Source of the DNA: Serinus canaria
Taxonomy: Eukaryota > Chordata > Aves > Passeriformes > Fringillidae
DNA: 64,000 nucleotides
NCBI RefSeq assembly: GCF_022539315.1
Contig: NC_066315.1
Location: 21,365,649-21,429,648 of the forward strand
Direction of reading: 5' to 3'
Both the position numbers and the translations under genes were made by a program. How positions within the stretch are numbered: the stretch's first letter is position 1; the number at the start of each line of letters is the position of its first letter. The notes under the pieces are model-generated. The model ran no database searches and was not told where the DNA came from. It saw nothing but the letters and a program-made list of their open reading frames with translations. Below are positions 50,801 to 63,729 of the stretch, piece after piece.

Positions 50801-51782
50801 AAACTGCTTGCCTCTTGATTTTGTGCTGTGTGGGAAGTGTTCTGTGTGTATTCAAAATGAGCTCTGGAGAATACAATAGCTTTTGATTTTAAAATTAATT
50901 TGCATGTTATGCACACAAACTTGCAGATGGAGTCTTGCTGTGTGTTGCTAAACAGTATTAATGGTGAGTATCCTTTGAAAAAGACTATTGACTTTATAAG
51001 CTGGGATTTAAATGAGACATGAAATGCCATAGTACATGAAACAGTCTTAAATCACATTGCAGCAAAGACCCTTCAATTAACACCTAGGGAGCTTGAAAGA
51101 AACGCTAACACTGTACAAAGCAGAGAAAAAGAGAGGAATCTTCCAGGCCAAGTAATCTGGTTCTATTTAGATGTGTTCTTTGCATGTGGGAAAATATGGA
51201 AAATCTTTTCACCCGAGGTTTGTCAGGTGAATCTTTTTGTTCAGTGATTTCAATAGTCACCAGTCTCTGTTCCAGAGTTAGTTTTCATGGCCAAAGCTTT
51301 ACAGAAGTTAAATAACTTAATTGAGACTACAGGTAGAACTGTCTCTTAGAAAATAATTTTGAAAAGTATAAACTACATCTATTTTGCTATTTCAGGGAAA
51401 ACAAAGATTGAACAAATATGGTGAACTGGATGCTTTCCTAAGCTTTTGCATGCCCTACCTCTGAACTTTGTTTTAGTTTCAGTTATACTAATTAAAAAAG
51501 GCATGCAATGAAAGTGGAGGAGAAACAACATAGCCAGAAATGCTTCTGACAGTAGGTGCCTCCACAATTTTGCTCTGGAATACCTGTGGAGAAATAATGG
51601 CAACTGCAAAATAAATGTAAAAATACTGTTTTTCCATCTTTCATAATAGCCTTCTGATGTCCCTGTCCTTCTCAAGCTACTGCAATTTATAATGAAAAAA
51701 AAAATGTAAAATTGCTTCTATGAGTATGAACACCTAAATATTCTGCCCACCTTGGATATAAAGTCACTTTTAATATTTTTAG

Positions 51783-51941
51783 GTGCACGGACTCAGCCAC
51801 AAGTTCACTTTCAGAGAAGATCTGTGAAATTGCCAGAGAACACTAGCTACAGTGATTTGACAGCATATCTGACTGCAGCCAGTTCACCCTGGGAAGTGGA
51901 CAGTTTCCCTTATTTGCAGGGATTAGATGGAAATGGAACAG
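51783..51941 (+). CDS. FAM171A1: FAM171A1 exon 4 (glycosylated ectodomain segment)
   Basis: This 159-bp exon encodes [20 protein letters not shown], then [20 protein letters not shown] and [12 protein letters not shown], matching the known FAM171A1 ectodomain. Two N-glycosylation sequons are visible: NTS in LPENTS and NGT in LDGNGT. A dibasic RR lies in FQRRSV. The acceptor is atttttag, preceded by an AT-rich rather than pyrimidine-rich tract; the donor is gtaacc at 51942. Both borders are phase 1, completing Gly at each junction. Skipping it would delete 53 residues, including both sequons, without a frameshift. Confidence 0.95.
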
Positions 51942-52680
51942 GTAACCACTACTTTGGTTTTGCTCTGATTTCATATTGGTCCAGGGCTTGATTTTTGATC
52001 CTATCATTGTTTCCATTCCCTATTCCAGCAAAAATTCTTTCAAATTTGGGTGACATGACATTTTCAACTGCCCTACCAATATGCTGTTCCAGTGAACAAG
52101 AGGGCAAGGTCTCCTATCCCTTAAATGGGGCCACTGAATAGCAAAGATTAAAACTCCTTGGCCTTGGGAGATCAGACAAGTTGGTCACACTTTTAGTTCA
52201 GAGCTGAGTGTCCAAATGCACTGCATGTGCACATAAAAGATGGAAATTAATGTGAAGGAGCAAGAGAGAAATTAACCTGAAGATGCAATAAAATCCTCAA
52301 TCTTTTTTTCTAAAAATAAATAAAATGCCTCCATATCAAGAATTTAATACTGTGTTGTTTCAATGGCTTTGTGGATACTTTTGAATGTAGCCAAAATGTG
52401 CAAATTTGTCTAGCACCAAAGAGAAAACCATGAATATTCATAGTAGAAACATAATCACTGTTAAATTCAAAGTTGTTATTCATTTTTATGACTGTAACTG
52501 CCTGCTAGTCTTTTTCCACTTTTCATTCAGTCTTGAGTGAAATAATTGGTGTTTCATAGGAAAAAGAATAGCAGAATACAGAGCAGAAGCCTTCAAATTC
52601 TTAAAAGGCCGGTGTGAAAAGGAGAGTAATTTGTTTTCTGTGCCTGTAATGGGTTAGAAAGATATCAGTGGCCATGCAGT

Positions 52681-52775
52681 GTAGCAAGAGAGATTCAGAC
52701 TAGTGATTAGGAAAACCTTGCTATGGTGAGGATAGTGTAAGCTGTAGAATTACTTGTTTGATGGTGTTGGACAGA
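52681..52775 (+). mobile_element. Probable eroded CR1 LINE fragment
   Basis: gagagattcagactagtgat, taggaaaaccttgctatggt and gaggatagtg followed by gctgtagaatt follow the CR1 pattern of a 'gattcagactggatattagg... gtgagggtggtgaagctgtggaatt' block in the forward direction. Substitutions are frequent and both ends are unclear. Confidence 0.5.
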
Positions 52776-53608
52776 GTTAGACAGTGACCTGTGAGGATGG
52801 CAGAGGCATAGCTGAGCCTGCTTTGAAGCAGCCCAAATATCCCCTTGAGGTGTCTCCCTGCTGTTTCTCAGGATGCATTTACTTGTGATGTGTTGATCTA
52901 AGTGACTTTGAATGCTAGGTCATGTGTGTAAATGGTAGCTTGCTAGCTTCCCCCTTCTTCCCTTTGTACAAATCTACACATCTCCTTTTCTATTACAAGA
53001 AATGTGTCTGCAACCTTACTCCAGTCCTGCTGTCTGCTCCAGTGAGTGCATCTTATCCCATCTCATTCTACCTCCCTGTCATTTTCCTATTCCCATCTTC
53101 AACCTTCACTTTTCTCTGACTTTTCATACTCAGACATGATCAAAACTTCTTTATCTTTTTTTAAATTAAGGAATGCATTTGATCTCCCTCATTTGCCTAC
53201 TTCCTCATCTCCTTTTTTTTTATCTGTAAACCAACTGAACAAACTGCTGGCAATGTGTGTGGGATTCCTCTTTCCTAAATCTTTCCTAAGTACTCAGCAA
53301 CCCAGCTTCCCATTCTTGCATTTATTTAGTGATCACAGGTCTTGCCAAGGCTTCAGATGATCCCATCTCATGGGAACTGCACAAGCAGGGTATTGTCTTT
53401 CTCCTGTTTCACCTCCTAGCCCCCCATAAAGCAGATTAATGCAGCCTTAGGTTTTTTAGTCTTCTGTATTCTTGTGTGACAGAAACTTTTCTGCTTGAGC
53501 ACAGGGACCCTGGATTTGACTTTTAGTTTTCAGGTAAAACTGTGTTGTAAAAGCCCAAAATGACTGGCAAAGAAATGGTGTTTAAGAGACTGAGAAGAGC
53601 TTTGTTTT

Positions 53609-53628
53609 CTGAATACCATGGTATTCAG
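53609..53628. repeat. Perfect 20-bp palindrome
   Basis: ctgaataccatggtattcag reads identically on both strands with no loop. It is centred on CCATGG. No known factor site of this full length comes to mind. Confidence 0.95.
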
Positions 53629-56478
53629 TGTGGTGTAACACAGACTGCAAATGCAATGTATTTTATTGTGTAGTATAGTAGAAGTGAAATGTCCTCTGTC
53701 TCTAGCAGAAGCCTCTCCTGATATGGAAACATGTAATTTTAAAATCCTGAAGTTGGATTGACATCCTTTACTACATCTGCAAGTGACTTGGTGAAGACTT
53801 GGCCTGGAAAACTTTTGAAAGCATAAAAAATGAGGTCAACACCTGCTGGAGATTTTCAATATTTTTGTTCTCAAGAGAAAAAGGATATTTACAAATTTTA
53901 GAATTCTAAAAATACTTAGCATTGACTTGCATGGGAAATTTTGGAATTCTGCAGAACACTGTCTCTTCTCTCTGTCCCTCCTCTCCTTCCCCACCATTAC
54001 CTCTCTTTTTTCCACACTTTATTTACATGTCTGTAGCGTTTTGTTGAGGTCACTCCATTTAGACCCCTCAGAATTTGTCCAGAGTGGCTTTTATAGCAGT
54101 TTCAGCTAAAACCTACTCTCTCTGAGTTCAGCATTTTCCATAAAATCCCAACTGGGTGTTGAATTAGTAATACAGAGCTGTGAAAATTCATTCCATGAAT
54201 CAGCATGTTGTAAACATAAAAATTTGGAGAATTTCACTGCAAGTAGTGACAAGCCTGTATGGTGTTAGCTTATTGTTCATATTTATCACCTGTTAAAAAG
54301 CAGGAGATTGGGTTGACCCAACATCATCTGTCTCAATGCACCCAGCTGGCTGATAACTATTACTCCTCTTCCTTTTTGTGGCTGCTTGTTTCTTTATAAA
54401 GAGTCATGTCTGAGCTGACCGTGAATTTTATCTGATTATTTTTAAAGCTCTTTACAGGTCACCAGATGTCAAAAATGACAAGAAATAAATGAAAGCTGAC
54501 ATTTATTGAAGTCCATTCCCATTTAATCTGTGTGTGTGCTTGTCAGTTTTATAGCACGTGAGAGTTTCATAGGCATTGGTTTTAATTTGCCTTCACAACA
54601 AAAAAGAGAAACATTTTATCTTTTTAATGAGCATTAATATCCTGTACAAGGTGGCAAACTGGAAAATTATTTCTTCTTGCTAGAGGTCAGTGGATTTCAG
54701 AAATTTCTTCATCTTCTAATATAAATTGTTCAGTCCAGTGCTCAGCAAAGCATTAATGCATCTTAATTAAAAATTGTGTTTCACCATCTGAATGCTTTTT
54801 CTGGGACTGAAAAGTAATTTTTACAGATATATGCTATATCAAGATTGTAATAAAAGAAAACTTCAAAACTTTCAATATCTAAAAAGATGCAAAATGTAAA
54901 ACATTATTTAATCCTTTATATGAATCTAAAATTTGAAGTTATACCATTTTTGGTTTGGAATTTATAAACACAAGAATGTCATCAGGACACAGTACTTGGC
55001 AAGAGGAATTTTTCTGATACCAGCCTGAGAACATTAGTGGCCTAAGTCCTGGGGTCAGGCATCAACTGACAGAAGTTATAGGTGCATGGCAGAGGCAGTG
55101 TAGTGAATGATCAGGAATAAAGAAACAACTTTTCCCTCACCAGTTCCTTCCTCTGTCTCGCTGTTTTATATTCTAAAGTCTTAAGGGGACAATATTGTTT
55201 TTCATTGGAGCCTATATTTACAGATGCATGGGTAGGCTGGCAACCTTCCCCTACACCCTAGCTGAACTTTCAAAGCTTACTTGTCTGTTTTTAATCTGCT
55301 AGCTCTGTGTCTCTCCTACATGGCCACCTTCAGAGTACCTGAAGTACCTAAATACCTTAAAGTATTTCTCAGTACTTTAATCCCTCTGTAATGTCAGCAT
55401 CTGCCTCTCTGTTCACAGTCAGTGAAGACAGCATGTATGTCCCTTGCACATCAACTGTGTCACAGTGATACCCACCTGGAAATCTGGGCAGTATGCATCA
55501 GACTAGGTGCTTTCATAAATGAACCACACACAACATTACTTCTGGTTATTTTTCATTTCTTCAGTTTGTCAGTCTTGCAAAATCCAAGGAATTTAAAAAT
55601 TCGACAAAGTTTTGTCACCTTTTTTCCCTTTTGCTTTACCACTTACCAACCTATTTCCAGGTGATGGCTTTATTTGGTGAGCTGTTACTCAGAGACATCA
55701 AATTTAATAAAAGCCATTCCTTGATATTTAACCAGAGTTATGAGAAATCTTAAACATCTCAATGCTTTCCCACCATTCCCTCAAATGTACTCATCCTGTT
55801 GGCCAGTGTTGCCGGGCTACCTGAGGATACCCAAAGGCCACGTGGTGTGCCACCACAGCTGGGTGTGAATATGCCCTCACAGCAGTGTGCAACCAAGCTT
55901 ACAGTGAGGGCAGCACCCCATCCCTGCCAGCCAGGCATCCCTCTTCTTTCTCCCTGATTCACCCCCTGGCAGGAAGAGCAGCTGCAGAGCCCCAGAGCCA
56001 GCATGACAGAGGTATCAGGGATGGTGCTCTTAGCAGCTGCCTGGCCTTTGGGGCTCAAGCCCCTTGCAAAACTGGAAGCTCCATCTCTTCTACTTTGAAC
56101 TTGCTATTGCTTTGAGCTCCAGATCTGTTTTAAAATTCAAGAGGATTTTTGTCACCTGTGTATATATATCTGTGATATCTATCCCTGTCATTAATTCATT
56201 TGCTTAAATCATTGAAGGGTTATAATGCTATTTATAATGTTATAAAGTTTCTAAAAAAAAGGTATGTTGTCATGAAGTAACATTCATTGGCATCCAGTTT
56301 AAACATAAAGAGTATATGCTAATAATCCATTTAGCATGGTTCTTTTCAGTGAAAGGCCAAAGGAAATCCAGCCTGGCATTCTTAAACATGTGACTGGTCA
56401 TTTGTGGGGTGCCACTGGTTATTTTGGTGTTTGTTTGTTAACAATATGGGCATTTGAGCTTATAATAAAGACTTGTAA

Positions 56479-56497
56479 TTTTTTTTTTTTTTTTTTT
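56479..56497. repeat. Poly(T) run, 19 bp
   Basis: Nineteen uninterrupted T residues in intron 4, about 360 bp upstream of exon 5. A similar T19 run lies at 57639-57657, downstream of the exon. Confidence 0.95.
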
Positions 56498-56686
56498 GCC
56501 ATGAAACTGTGTTGCTTGTACAGGTTTATTTAAGATGAATTAACTTGAAAAAATACATGCAGGAGATTTTTACACTGAAGTTTTTTTGTCTTCATGTTTT
56601 TCCAAAATTAGGTGAAAAATAGACCCATACATCATCCTTCAATTTTGTGGCTTGGGTTTGGTCTTTTTGGCAGGGGGAGGGTTGTT

Positions 56687-56714
56687 GGTTGGTTGGCTGG
56701 CTGGTTGGTTGGTT
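56687..56714. repeat. (GGTT/GGCT)n short tandem repeat
   Basis: Seven tetranucleotide units of GGTT and GGCT, preceded by a G-rich stretch (ggcagggggagggttgttgg). It lies about 150 bp before exon 5. Confidence 0.9.
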
Positions 56715-56860
56715 TAAAGTTCTTTTATAAGGCAGGGAGGAAATTGCTGCTCCCATCCCTTGAGAATGAGGTTGATGCAGTACTGTGGTGTGGAACCACA
56801 CAGGTGTCCCTTGAATTCTGTACCTTCTGTAGTCACAGTGTTCATTCACTCTCTCATTAG

Positions 56861-57037
56861 GAAACAGCACCAGGTATGACCTCACCCCTGTCACGGCCGT
56901 CAGCGTCCACCTGCTCAGCAGCGATGGCACCCCCGTCCCCGTCAACGGCCCCATCTACGTAACAGTGCCTCTGCCAGCCAACAGCAACTTGAAACACAAT
57001 GCACACGTTCCAGCCTGGAGGTTTGACCAAAAATTTG
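56861..57037 (+). CDS. FAM171A1: FAM171A1 exon 5 (ectodomain, CpG-rich)
   Basis: This 177-bp exon encodes [20 protein letters not shown], then [20 protein letters not shown] and [18 protein letters not shown], a conserved part of the FAM171A1 ectodomain. NST at its start is a third N-glycosylation sequon, only a few residues after NGT of exon 4. The acceptor is ctctcattag; the donor is gtaggt at 57038. Borders are phase 1; the last G awaits exon 6. Its first 100 bp are strikingly GC- and CpG-rich compared with the AT-rich introns and the other three exons. The known continuation (a Gly-Thr-Trp start) is not found downstream in this window. Confidence 0.95.
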
Positions 57038-57638
57038 GTAGGTAACGTCTCATTGTGGCTCCCTAGATGGCTTCTGTTTTCTGTCTAATAGAAGAGACAA
57101 TTGAGTTTTACCGATCAAGTAATATATGGTATAAATGCAAATATACTTAGCACTGTGTGACAATTTTAACCAAAAGTTTTTGTAAATGTACCATTTTTCG
57201 ATTAATAAATATTTTATTTAAAAACTTGGGAGAACTGCATTTCACCCACAGACTGAGAAGCAGAGAGATGTATTCACTACAGCATTGAGTTGAAAGTGTG
57301 TAGAAATGGAAACTTGCCTTATCTTTGCCAGTAGCAGCCAGATGTCTGACCTTGGGTCCCCCTCTTGGCTCAGGCTCTGTTTCCTGCCTGCCAGATAGGA
57401 AATATAGTACTGACTTCATTTGTAAATCACTCTGAGATTTTCTAATACTGTCAGGAAAATACATGTAAATTATTTAAATGAATTTTTGAAAAGAAAAACT
57501 AATGAAATATTTTGAAAGGACAGAATGACTAATTAATAAAATTTGTACAATGCACTCAAATTTTTGGATTACAGAATAGTGTTTGCCATTGGGAACAGGA
57601 ATTTTCCCAGAAATACATGTTTTAGGCTCTTCTTAAAA

Positions 57639-57657
57639 TTTTTTTTTTTTTTTTTTT
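57639..57657. repeat. Poly(T) run, 19 bp
   Basis: Nineteen uninterrupted T residues, 600 bp after exon 5. No adjacent retrotransposon body was recognised. Confidence 0.95.
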
Positions 57658-60600
57658 GCTAGCTGGTACACTGTGCTGGCCTTCTTTACAGCTTCAGATT
57701 TTAAAGGGCAAAGGAGTGCCTAAGTCTTGTCTGGGTGATCCCCCTTCAGTTATTGTACTGTGCCTTCTGAAGTATGTACCAGATGGTTGCTAAGAAAAAG
57801 GAGGATGGAAGGTGGGAAGGGTAGATGCTGAGACAAAAAGGAACCAGAAATATGGGTCAGTATAGATAATCAGGGGGGGTTTGTCCTGCAAGCAAATGTT
57901 TTGAGCCAGCTGACAATCACACCTAGAAGGAGAGGAAGAGGCATGAAGGCAGCATGTTGGAGTAAAGGAGGAAGAGAGAGGTGAAGGGAGAAATAATAGT
58001 TTTGTTTATTACCTTCCTCTCTTTGTTGAAAAAAAGGATGTATTTTCAAACAGCCTGCCTATGAATCTTCTGTCAGAAGTTGCCTGTATTAGAGGGTAAA
58101 GCAGAATGATTTAGTGAAGAGTAAATTTGAATATGATATAAAGTAGAATAGTAGAAAAAGAGTGCAATGAATGGATTTGGCCTTTTTCCCTTAACTGTGG
58201 AAATTACACTTCTCTTGTGCTGACCTGGCAATAAATTTCACTACATTTTTCCTGAAATGGAATAATTCTTATGGAAACTATTTTGTTTTCCCTTGTTAAA
58301 ACCAAAGCAGGGAAGATGAAGTTTACTTTCCCCATAAGAAGCAGTCCTTCCCCATTCCTTCCTGTCAGCTGTGCTAGAGCTGCAGCCTGCCTCATTGCTA
58401 GTTACTCATTGCAAGTAAATCATTCTGATTTTGATTATGTAGCTTTCTCATTTATGGCCAAATTTCAATGCCCCTACAGTGAAGCCACAAAAGCTCTCTC
58501 TTATTATGGAGTAGGGTTTTTAATTTGGTATATAAAGAGCTAGTTACCCTATTGTGTGCAGCATATATATTAGTATAAAGCAATATAGGTAGTTAATTAA
58601 TGTTGCAGGCTTGAGGCTCCCAATCTTGAGACAAGTCCAGCCTTGCTTGATTCATGACAAACTACTGGAGCACTTGTGTTATTAGGAGGAGAAGGCATGA
58701 GGACTGCTAAACAAAATGCATCTTTGTCAGGCCACTTAGCTTCACAAAGCTGTGGAGAGCAAGGTATTGAAGATTATATGCTCAGGCTCCAGCTCACACT
58801 TCAGCTGAAGTAAGCATCTTTCTGTGCAACCAAAGATGTTGAACAAAGATGCATTTTAAGCCCTGGCTGCAGCATGCCAGTTCTATTAGAATTTTGGCCG
58901 CATCCCAACCAATTTAGGAGTAGCTTAATTTAATAAGTAGAGCATCCACACTATCTTGTGCAAGCTACTTTAACACCCTAAGCTCTGTCAAACTAGCCAT
59001 ATGTAGCATGAACATGGTGGTATCCTGTCATTCCACATCCCTGTTGTGCTTGGACGGTGAAGGGAGATGGATGGATAATGACTGGGATAGCTCCATACTG
59101 GAGAAATCCTTAGCTGGCAGATAAGGATTGTTGTAGCCCATTTGCACTGCCAGATCTGTGCCTTGTCAGGACAAGACCTCTAGCTTTATTATTCTGATTT
59201 TGTCTTGCATTTCATGGCTGCTTTTTTCAGTGCTGGTTATGTTTTGGTCTCTCCTTAATAGATTTCCAGTGGCTTAAATTTTCATGCTTTTATCTGAACA
59301 GCGAGTAAATGCCACAGACAGAAAACTGTGTCTGTCTTACCAGGCACTGACAGCACTTCTCTCTCATGGATTAGCAGCACAGTGGACACTTGTTCGTGCA
59401 AGCCATTGCTTTTGTTTAGGGTCCATGTGGTTGTCATCATTACTGCATGGAATACAATTTCTGCTCTAAAAAGCAGAAGTACTTCTCACTTTTGGAGGAC
59501 GTGGAGAAGTGACAGAAATACTATAGAGATATTTTAATTCTTAGTATCTCATACGTTTTGCTGAGCTCATGATGAACTAATATGAACCCAGAGGCATCTG
59601 ACTGGAAGTGCAGAGATTTTCGTAGTTTCCACAAAAATGAGGCATATCTGCATCTTATGGCAGCCAAAAATAACTACTGGCTTTTTAGGATGTTTACCAT
59701 AAACAATCTGTATTTTCATGACCATGCTTTCTATCCTTGGGAGAGAAGCAGAAGCAGCATAGTCTGCTTAAGGCTGAGAGTGGCTCCACTGACACTGATG
59801 AAACAAGCAGCCAGAAAAAACAGGCTGACATCAAAACAAGACAATCTGCTGCATCTATTTCATACTGTTCCAAATGAGATTTTTCATTAGGAAACAAACC
59901 TACTGCCTTGTGTGCACAGCAAGCAAATTAAAGCAATAATACCATTTTGAATAGTTAATAAAATGAAGATCAGCTGTCAGCGCCCTGGAGGTTTTTTAAG
60001 GGTAAGGGAATACCATGTAACCTTGCTCTTGTGTTGTCCACCACCCTTTCCTGCAGCATTTCTGAGTGTTGGCAATAATAAACACAGATGTATTGATGTT
60101 ACAGACATTGCATGCTGAAATGCAACTTAATCCCTCCATGCTGTGGACATGCCCACGTCTTGTGTTTCACACTACTGTGGGACAGTGGTTTTATTTCATG
60201 GTATGCACTTAAAAGGTTTGGACATAGAGACAGGGATTCTCATGTCTAAAATCAGGAGTGCTCAGTGGGGTTTTCTGGGGTTTGGGGTTTTGTTTTCTCC
60301 AACAAGTGCTGTGTTGGATTTCCCAAAATCTGAGGGGGCTGAAAAAATATTTTTTCCTTATCTGTAAGCAGATGTTTGGGATCATGATTTGTTCTGTGTG
60401 TATTTGCCTTGATGTCAGTAGGATTTACAGCAGTATAATTAATCTCTCTATTCTTGGACACCAAATTTCTGTTCAAACTTCTTTCTAGCCTTGTCCTCTT
60501 AAGTCAGAAATACCACAGATCCCAGTAGAAATGAAACTTTCTGCCTCCTGTGTCATCTCCAGCTCCCACCAGCTGGACTGAATAACACAGCACTTGCTCA

Positions 60601-60719
60601 GCTGTATTCTCCTCAGCCCCCATTTAAATGGTTTATGTTTTGTGTTAAGGTGTCTGGTTTTCATTGGATTTGGGGAGCAAAACTGTTAAGTCCAGCATTC
60701 TCCATTTTAAGTCCTCTGT

Positions 60720-60749
60720 TTCATTCCATGTGGTATGACATGGAATGAA
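60720..60749. repeat. Perfect 11-bp inverted repeat, 8-nt loop
   Basis: ttcattccatg (60720-60730) pairs exactly with catggaatgaa (60739-60749) around tggtatga. The CATTCC/GGAATG arms each contain a TEAD-type core; this may be chance. Confidence 0.85.
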
Positions 60750-63716
60750 CGTGGTATTATGTTGCACCTAGACCTCTAGATCCACATCTGGAGCTGTATG
60801 AAGGATTTCAAAATTCTACCAAATATTCCAGTGTGCATAATATGAAAATGAGATTTATTAATATGACACAGCTGCTAGTTAATTATTCCCATCCAATAAT
60901 AGGAAAATATTTTCAACACTGTTTTCAATTATGTGGCAAAGGACTCTGTAGTGGAAGGGTTAATCCTTAGTCCTTTTGTTCATCCTCCTTAAAATATATT
61001 ACTTCTTGTGCTCTACATGTAAATGAAGTTCAGAATACAGTGTCTCTGTTCTCCCTTCTCCCCAGACACTTGGTTGTACATCTTGGACATGACCTTGTTG
61101 TCTTTCAATCCCTGGCTTCTTTGCAGAGGAGTATGTTTCCCCAGTGCCTGAAATTTCACCCATGTGTTCATGTAAAGTGATGGCAGAATACAGAGAAAAG
61201 TATCTTGGGGAACTCTTTGTAACTTCATAAAAAAAATGCTTTATGTACTCCCCTCTTCTTGGTTGCTGCTTTCTGACTGCATTTGATGCCATAATAGATT
61301 TCTAAATGCATTAAAAAGTCTGGTACTTGTTTTTTCTGGGTAACGTTCTGCCATCAGTGGTAAAATTTGTATTGATTTTTGTAGAACCAGAATTTCCAGA
61401 TGTTCCTTCCTCAGCAGAATCAAAAGAATGTTTTCTGTGCTCAAAAGAAGTCATGAGGATATACTTATGTGTAAGCAGTATTGGTGCCTACTTAAACTTG
61501 ACTACTATTTCATAGAGGTGAATTTATGCTTGTTTTTGTTCATAGTGTTTATAGGGAGAGAGTGACAGCTACTGTCAGGCAGAAAATGTAAGCAGATTAC
61601 TGTACACCTACTGGTCCAGTTCACTGTGCATGGTTTGCAAATAAGATGATTTATTAAAGTCTTGGATTTAAGCTTCCCATGTGGTAACAGTGATAATCCA
61701 CCCAAAGAAAATATTGTCTTTTAGTTTAAAAATAAAACATTTCTTTTTGTTGTGAATTTGATCAATTTCTGACTGCCACCACATTCGTAACCCTGTGTGA
61801 CTGGCAGAAAATAATAATTTAACAGAAACATTTGTAGCCTCACTTGATCTGACACTGGGTGTGAGTTTGTGCCTCTGACCTTGGAGAGATGGTCTGCATT
61901 TGGAGAGCATGCAGCTGCCCACGTGGCCTGGGACTTCATACATTTCTCCATGAGTTGTAGTGGGTTTTCTGTGCATGAGAAATGGACGTGCTCAGGAAAT
62001 CACATTCTCCCCCCCAAAGGTTTGAGCTTAGTATAATCAGATCCAGAACACGTGGTTCTAGACCAGATTCAGTGGTGATGTGGAGATTAGTTTGCAAAGG
62101 TGAAAATCACAGAAGTTCAAGGTTAAGCTATTTCTGTAGTTTGAAAATTCCTTGACTATTTGATTTTGACTTCCTTTTTAATCTCAACTGGAAAGCTTAA
62201 ATTATTCTTAAAGAATAAATACACTAAGAATACAGGTTCTTGACTAACTGCTCTCAGAGATTGTCATATTTTGTATGTTGCCATAGAAATGGCAGCTACC
62301 AAACCCAGCTTTTTACCATGTGCAGTGTCGACATAATAGGTGCAGATACCATTTCAGAGTATCAGACAGACCTCAGCATTGAAAGGAAAAGAAGCTCTTC
62401 CTCTGATGCTTCACAGTGTAGCTCACTGAGGTATGTTCTCACTCTCATGATTCCTCTGGAGAGAATCATAGGAGACAGCTGTGATTATTTATTAGCGTTC
62501 ATTTTATTAGTGTGGCTTACATGTATGTAAGGGCATTAATGGATTGTTTAATGCTCTGCCCACCTTGTACACCATTGGAGCTGCATTTATAGCAAAGCAG
62601 ATGAGGTGTGGCATGAAGGTGATGCTTCAGGGAACATTGAAGGAATCACACTGGTGCCAAAGTATAGTGATCTTTGTGCAAATAATCTACTAATATGTAG
62701 TGAAGGAAATAAAACTGGAAACAGATCCCTGGCTTCTGTGAACAGGTTTTAATAATGCAGTGTCATGTAGACAGCCCTATAGCTCCACCTATAGAAGCCA
62801 TGGCAGGAGAAGGTGGGAAGAGGCAGGCATCAAAACTTCAGAAATGGAGAAAACACCTTTGTGCTTATGCAACTGCCTCAGTTGAAGAAAACCTGGAGTT
62901 TGGTGGGAATCCAGGCAGGAGTGGGTAGTGCTGGGATGGGGCTGGATAGGCTGCGGGCCTGGGAACCCCTCCCTCTGCAGCCTTGCAATGTTAGATCAAA
63001 TCCCAGTGTGCCTCTGCTTCCACTTCCAGTTTGAAAACTAGAAACTGGATGTGAGGCTGAAGGAAGGAAAGGGCATGCAGTGTTTTGTGCACGTGCATTT
63101 ATTTATTACATGTTCTAATAATTTCGTCAGTAACTGGCTGAATATGATTAATAACATGGTAAAGCAAATTCTAAAGGCAGTATCTTTCATGTATACCAGT
63201 ATCTAGGGATGGTGGTCCAACAGGTATAACTAAGCTTTTCCTTTTCAAATACAATTATTAACCAGTAATTATGCATGGAAGTCATTTTCTTCAATAAGTC
63301 ATTTCTGTTCTGGCATTCTGGAAGGAAACACTCTGAGGGGGCCAAAGCAATGTGAGCTGTTCTGTGTACAATGTGCCCTGCCTTCTGCCCAGATATAATT
63401 AAGATTATTAAATAATGAAAACTGGTGTGTTATTTTGTTAAACACTTGACAGGTGATTTGAGGGGAAAAATGAGAAGAGATGGAAAAACCCACAGAGCTT
63501 CTCAGGCGCAAACAATAAATTAAAGTAGTTGATTTCTTTGCCAGAATCTTCAAGGTAGACTGGTAAAAGCATTTCCCTTTTAGTTAACAAAATAATGGTG
63601 GTGCTGCTAAAACAGGAGCCGGATTTAGCCCTGGAAGGGTTGTGTAACAAATTCTGTAAGAGTGGAAGAATAATGAGAGTATTGGGCTCTCAGAGCAGGG
63701 ACATTTATTTTTTGCT

Positions 63717-63729
63717 GTTGCCTAGCAAC
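63717..63729. promoter_or_regulatory. Possible RFX X-box
   Basis: gttgcctagcaac is a near-symmetric match to the RFX-family X-box pattern GTNRCC(0-3 bases)RGYAAC. X-boxes regulate ciliary and other genes, usually near promoters. Here it is deep in an intron, so at best it would be an enhancer site. Confidence 0.25.

Larger units (their letters stand above)
46742..51782 (+). other. FAM171A1: FAM171A1 intron 3 (5.0 kb)
   Basis: It is bounded by gtatgc and taatatttttag. Contents that can be named are a poly(T) run at 47107-47120, the GGAA tract at 49059-49273, a T-run at 49882-49895 and the 16-bp hairpin at 50763-50800. Otherwise it is AT-rich with only chance frames. Confidence 0.9.
51942..56860 (+). 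other. FAM171A1: FAM171A1 intron 4 (4.9 kb)
   Basis: It runs from gtaacc to ctctcattag. It contains an eroded + strand CR1 piece (52681-52775), a pyrimidine-rich stretch (about 52945-53280), a 20-bp palindrome (53609-53628), a T19 run (56479-56497) and a GGTT-type repeat shortly before exon 5. Nothing else is recognised. Confidence 0.9.

Noticed and set aside
60265..60294. G-run cluster considered as a G-quadruplex
   Set aside because: Only three close runs of four G are present; a fourth run is too far away.
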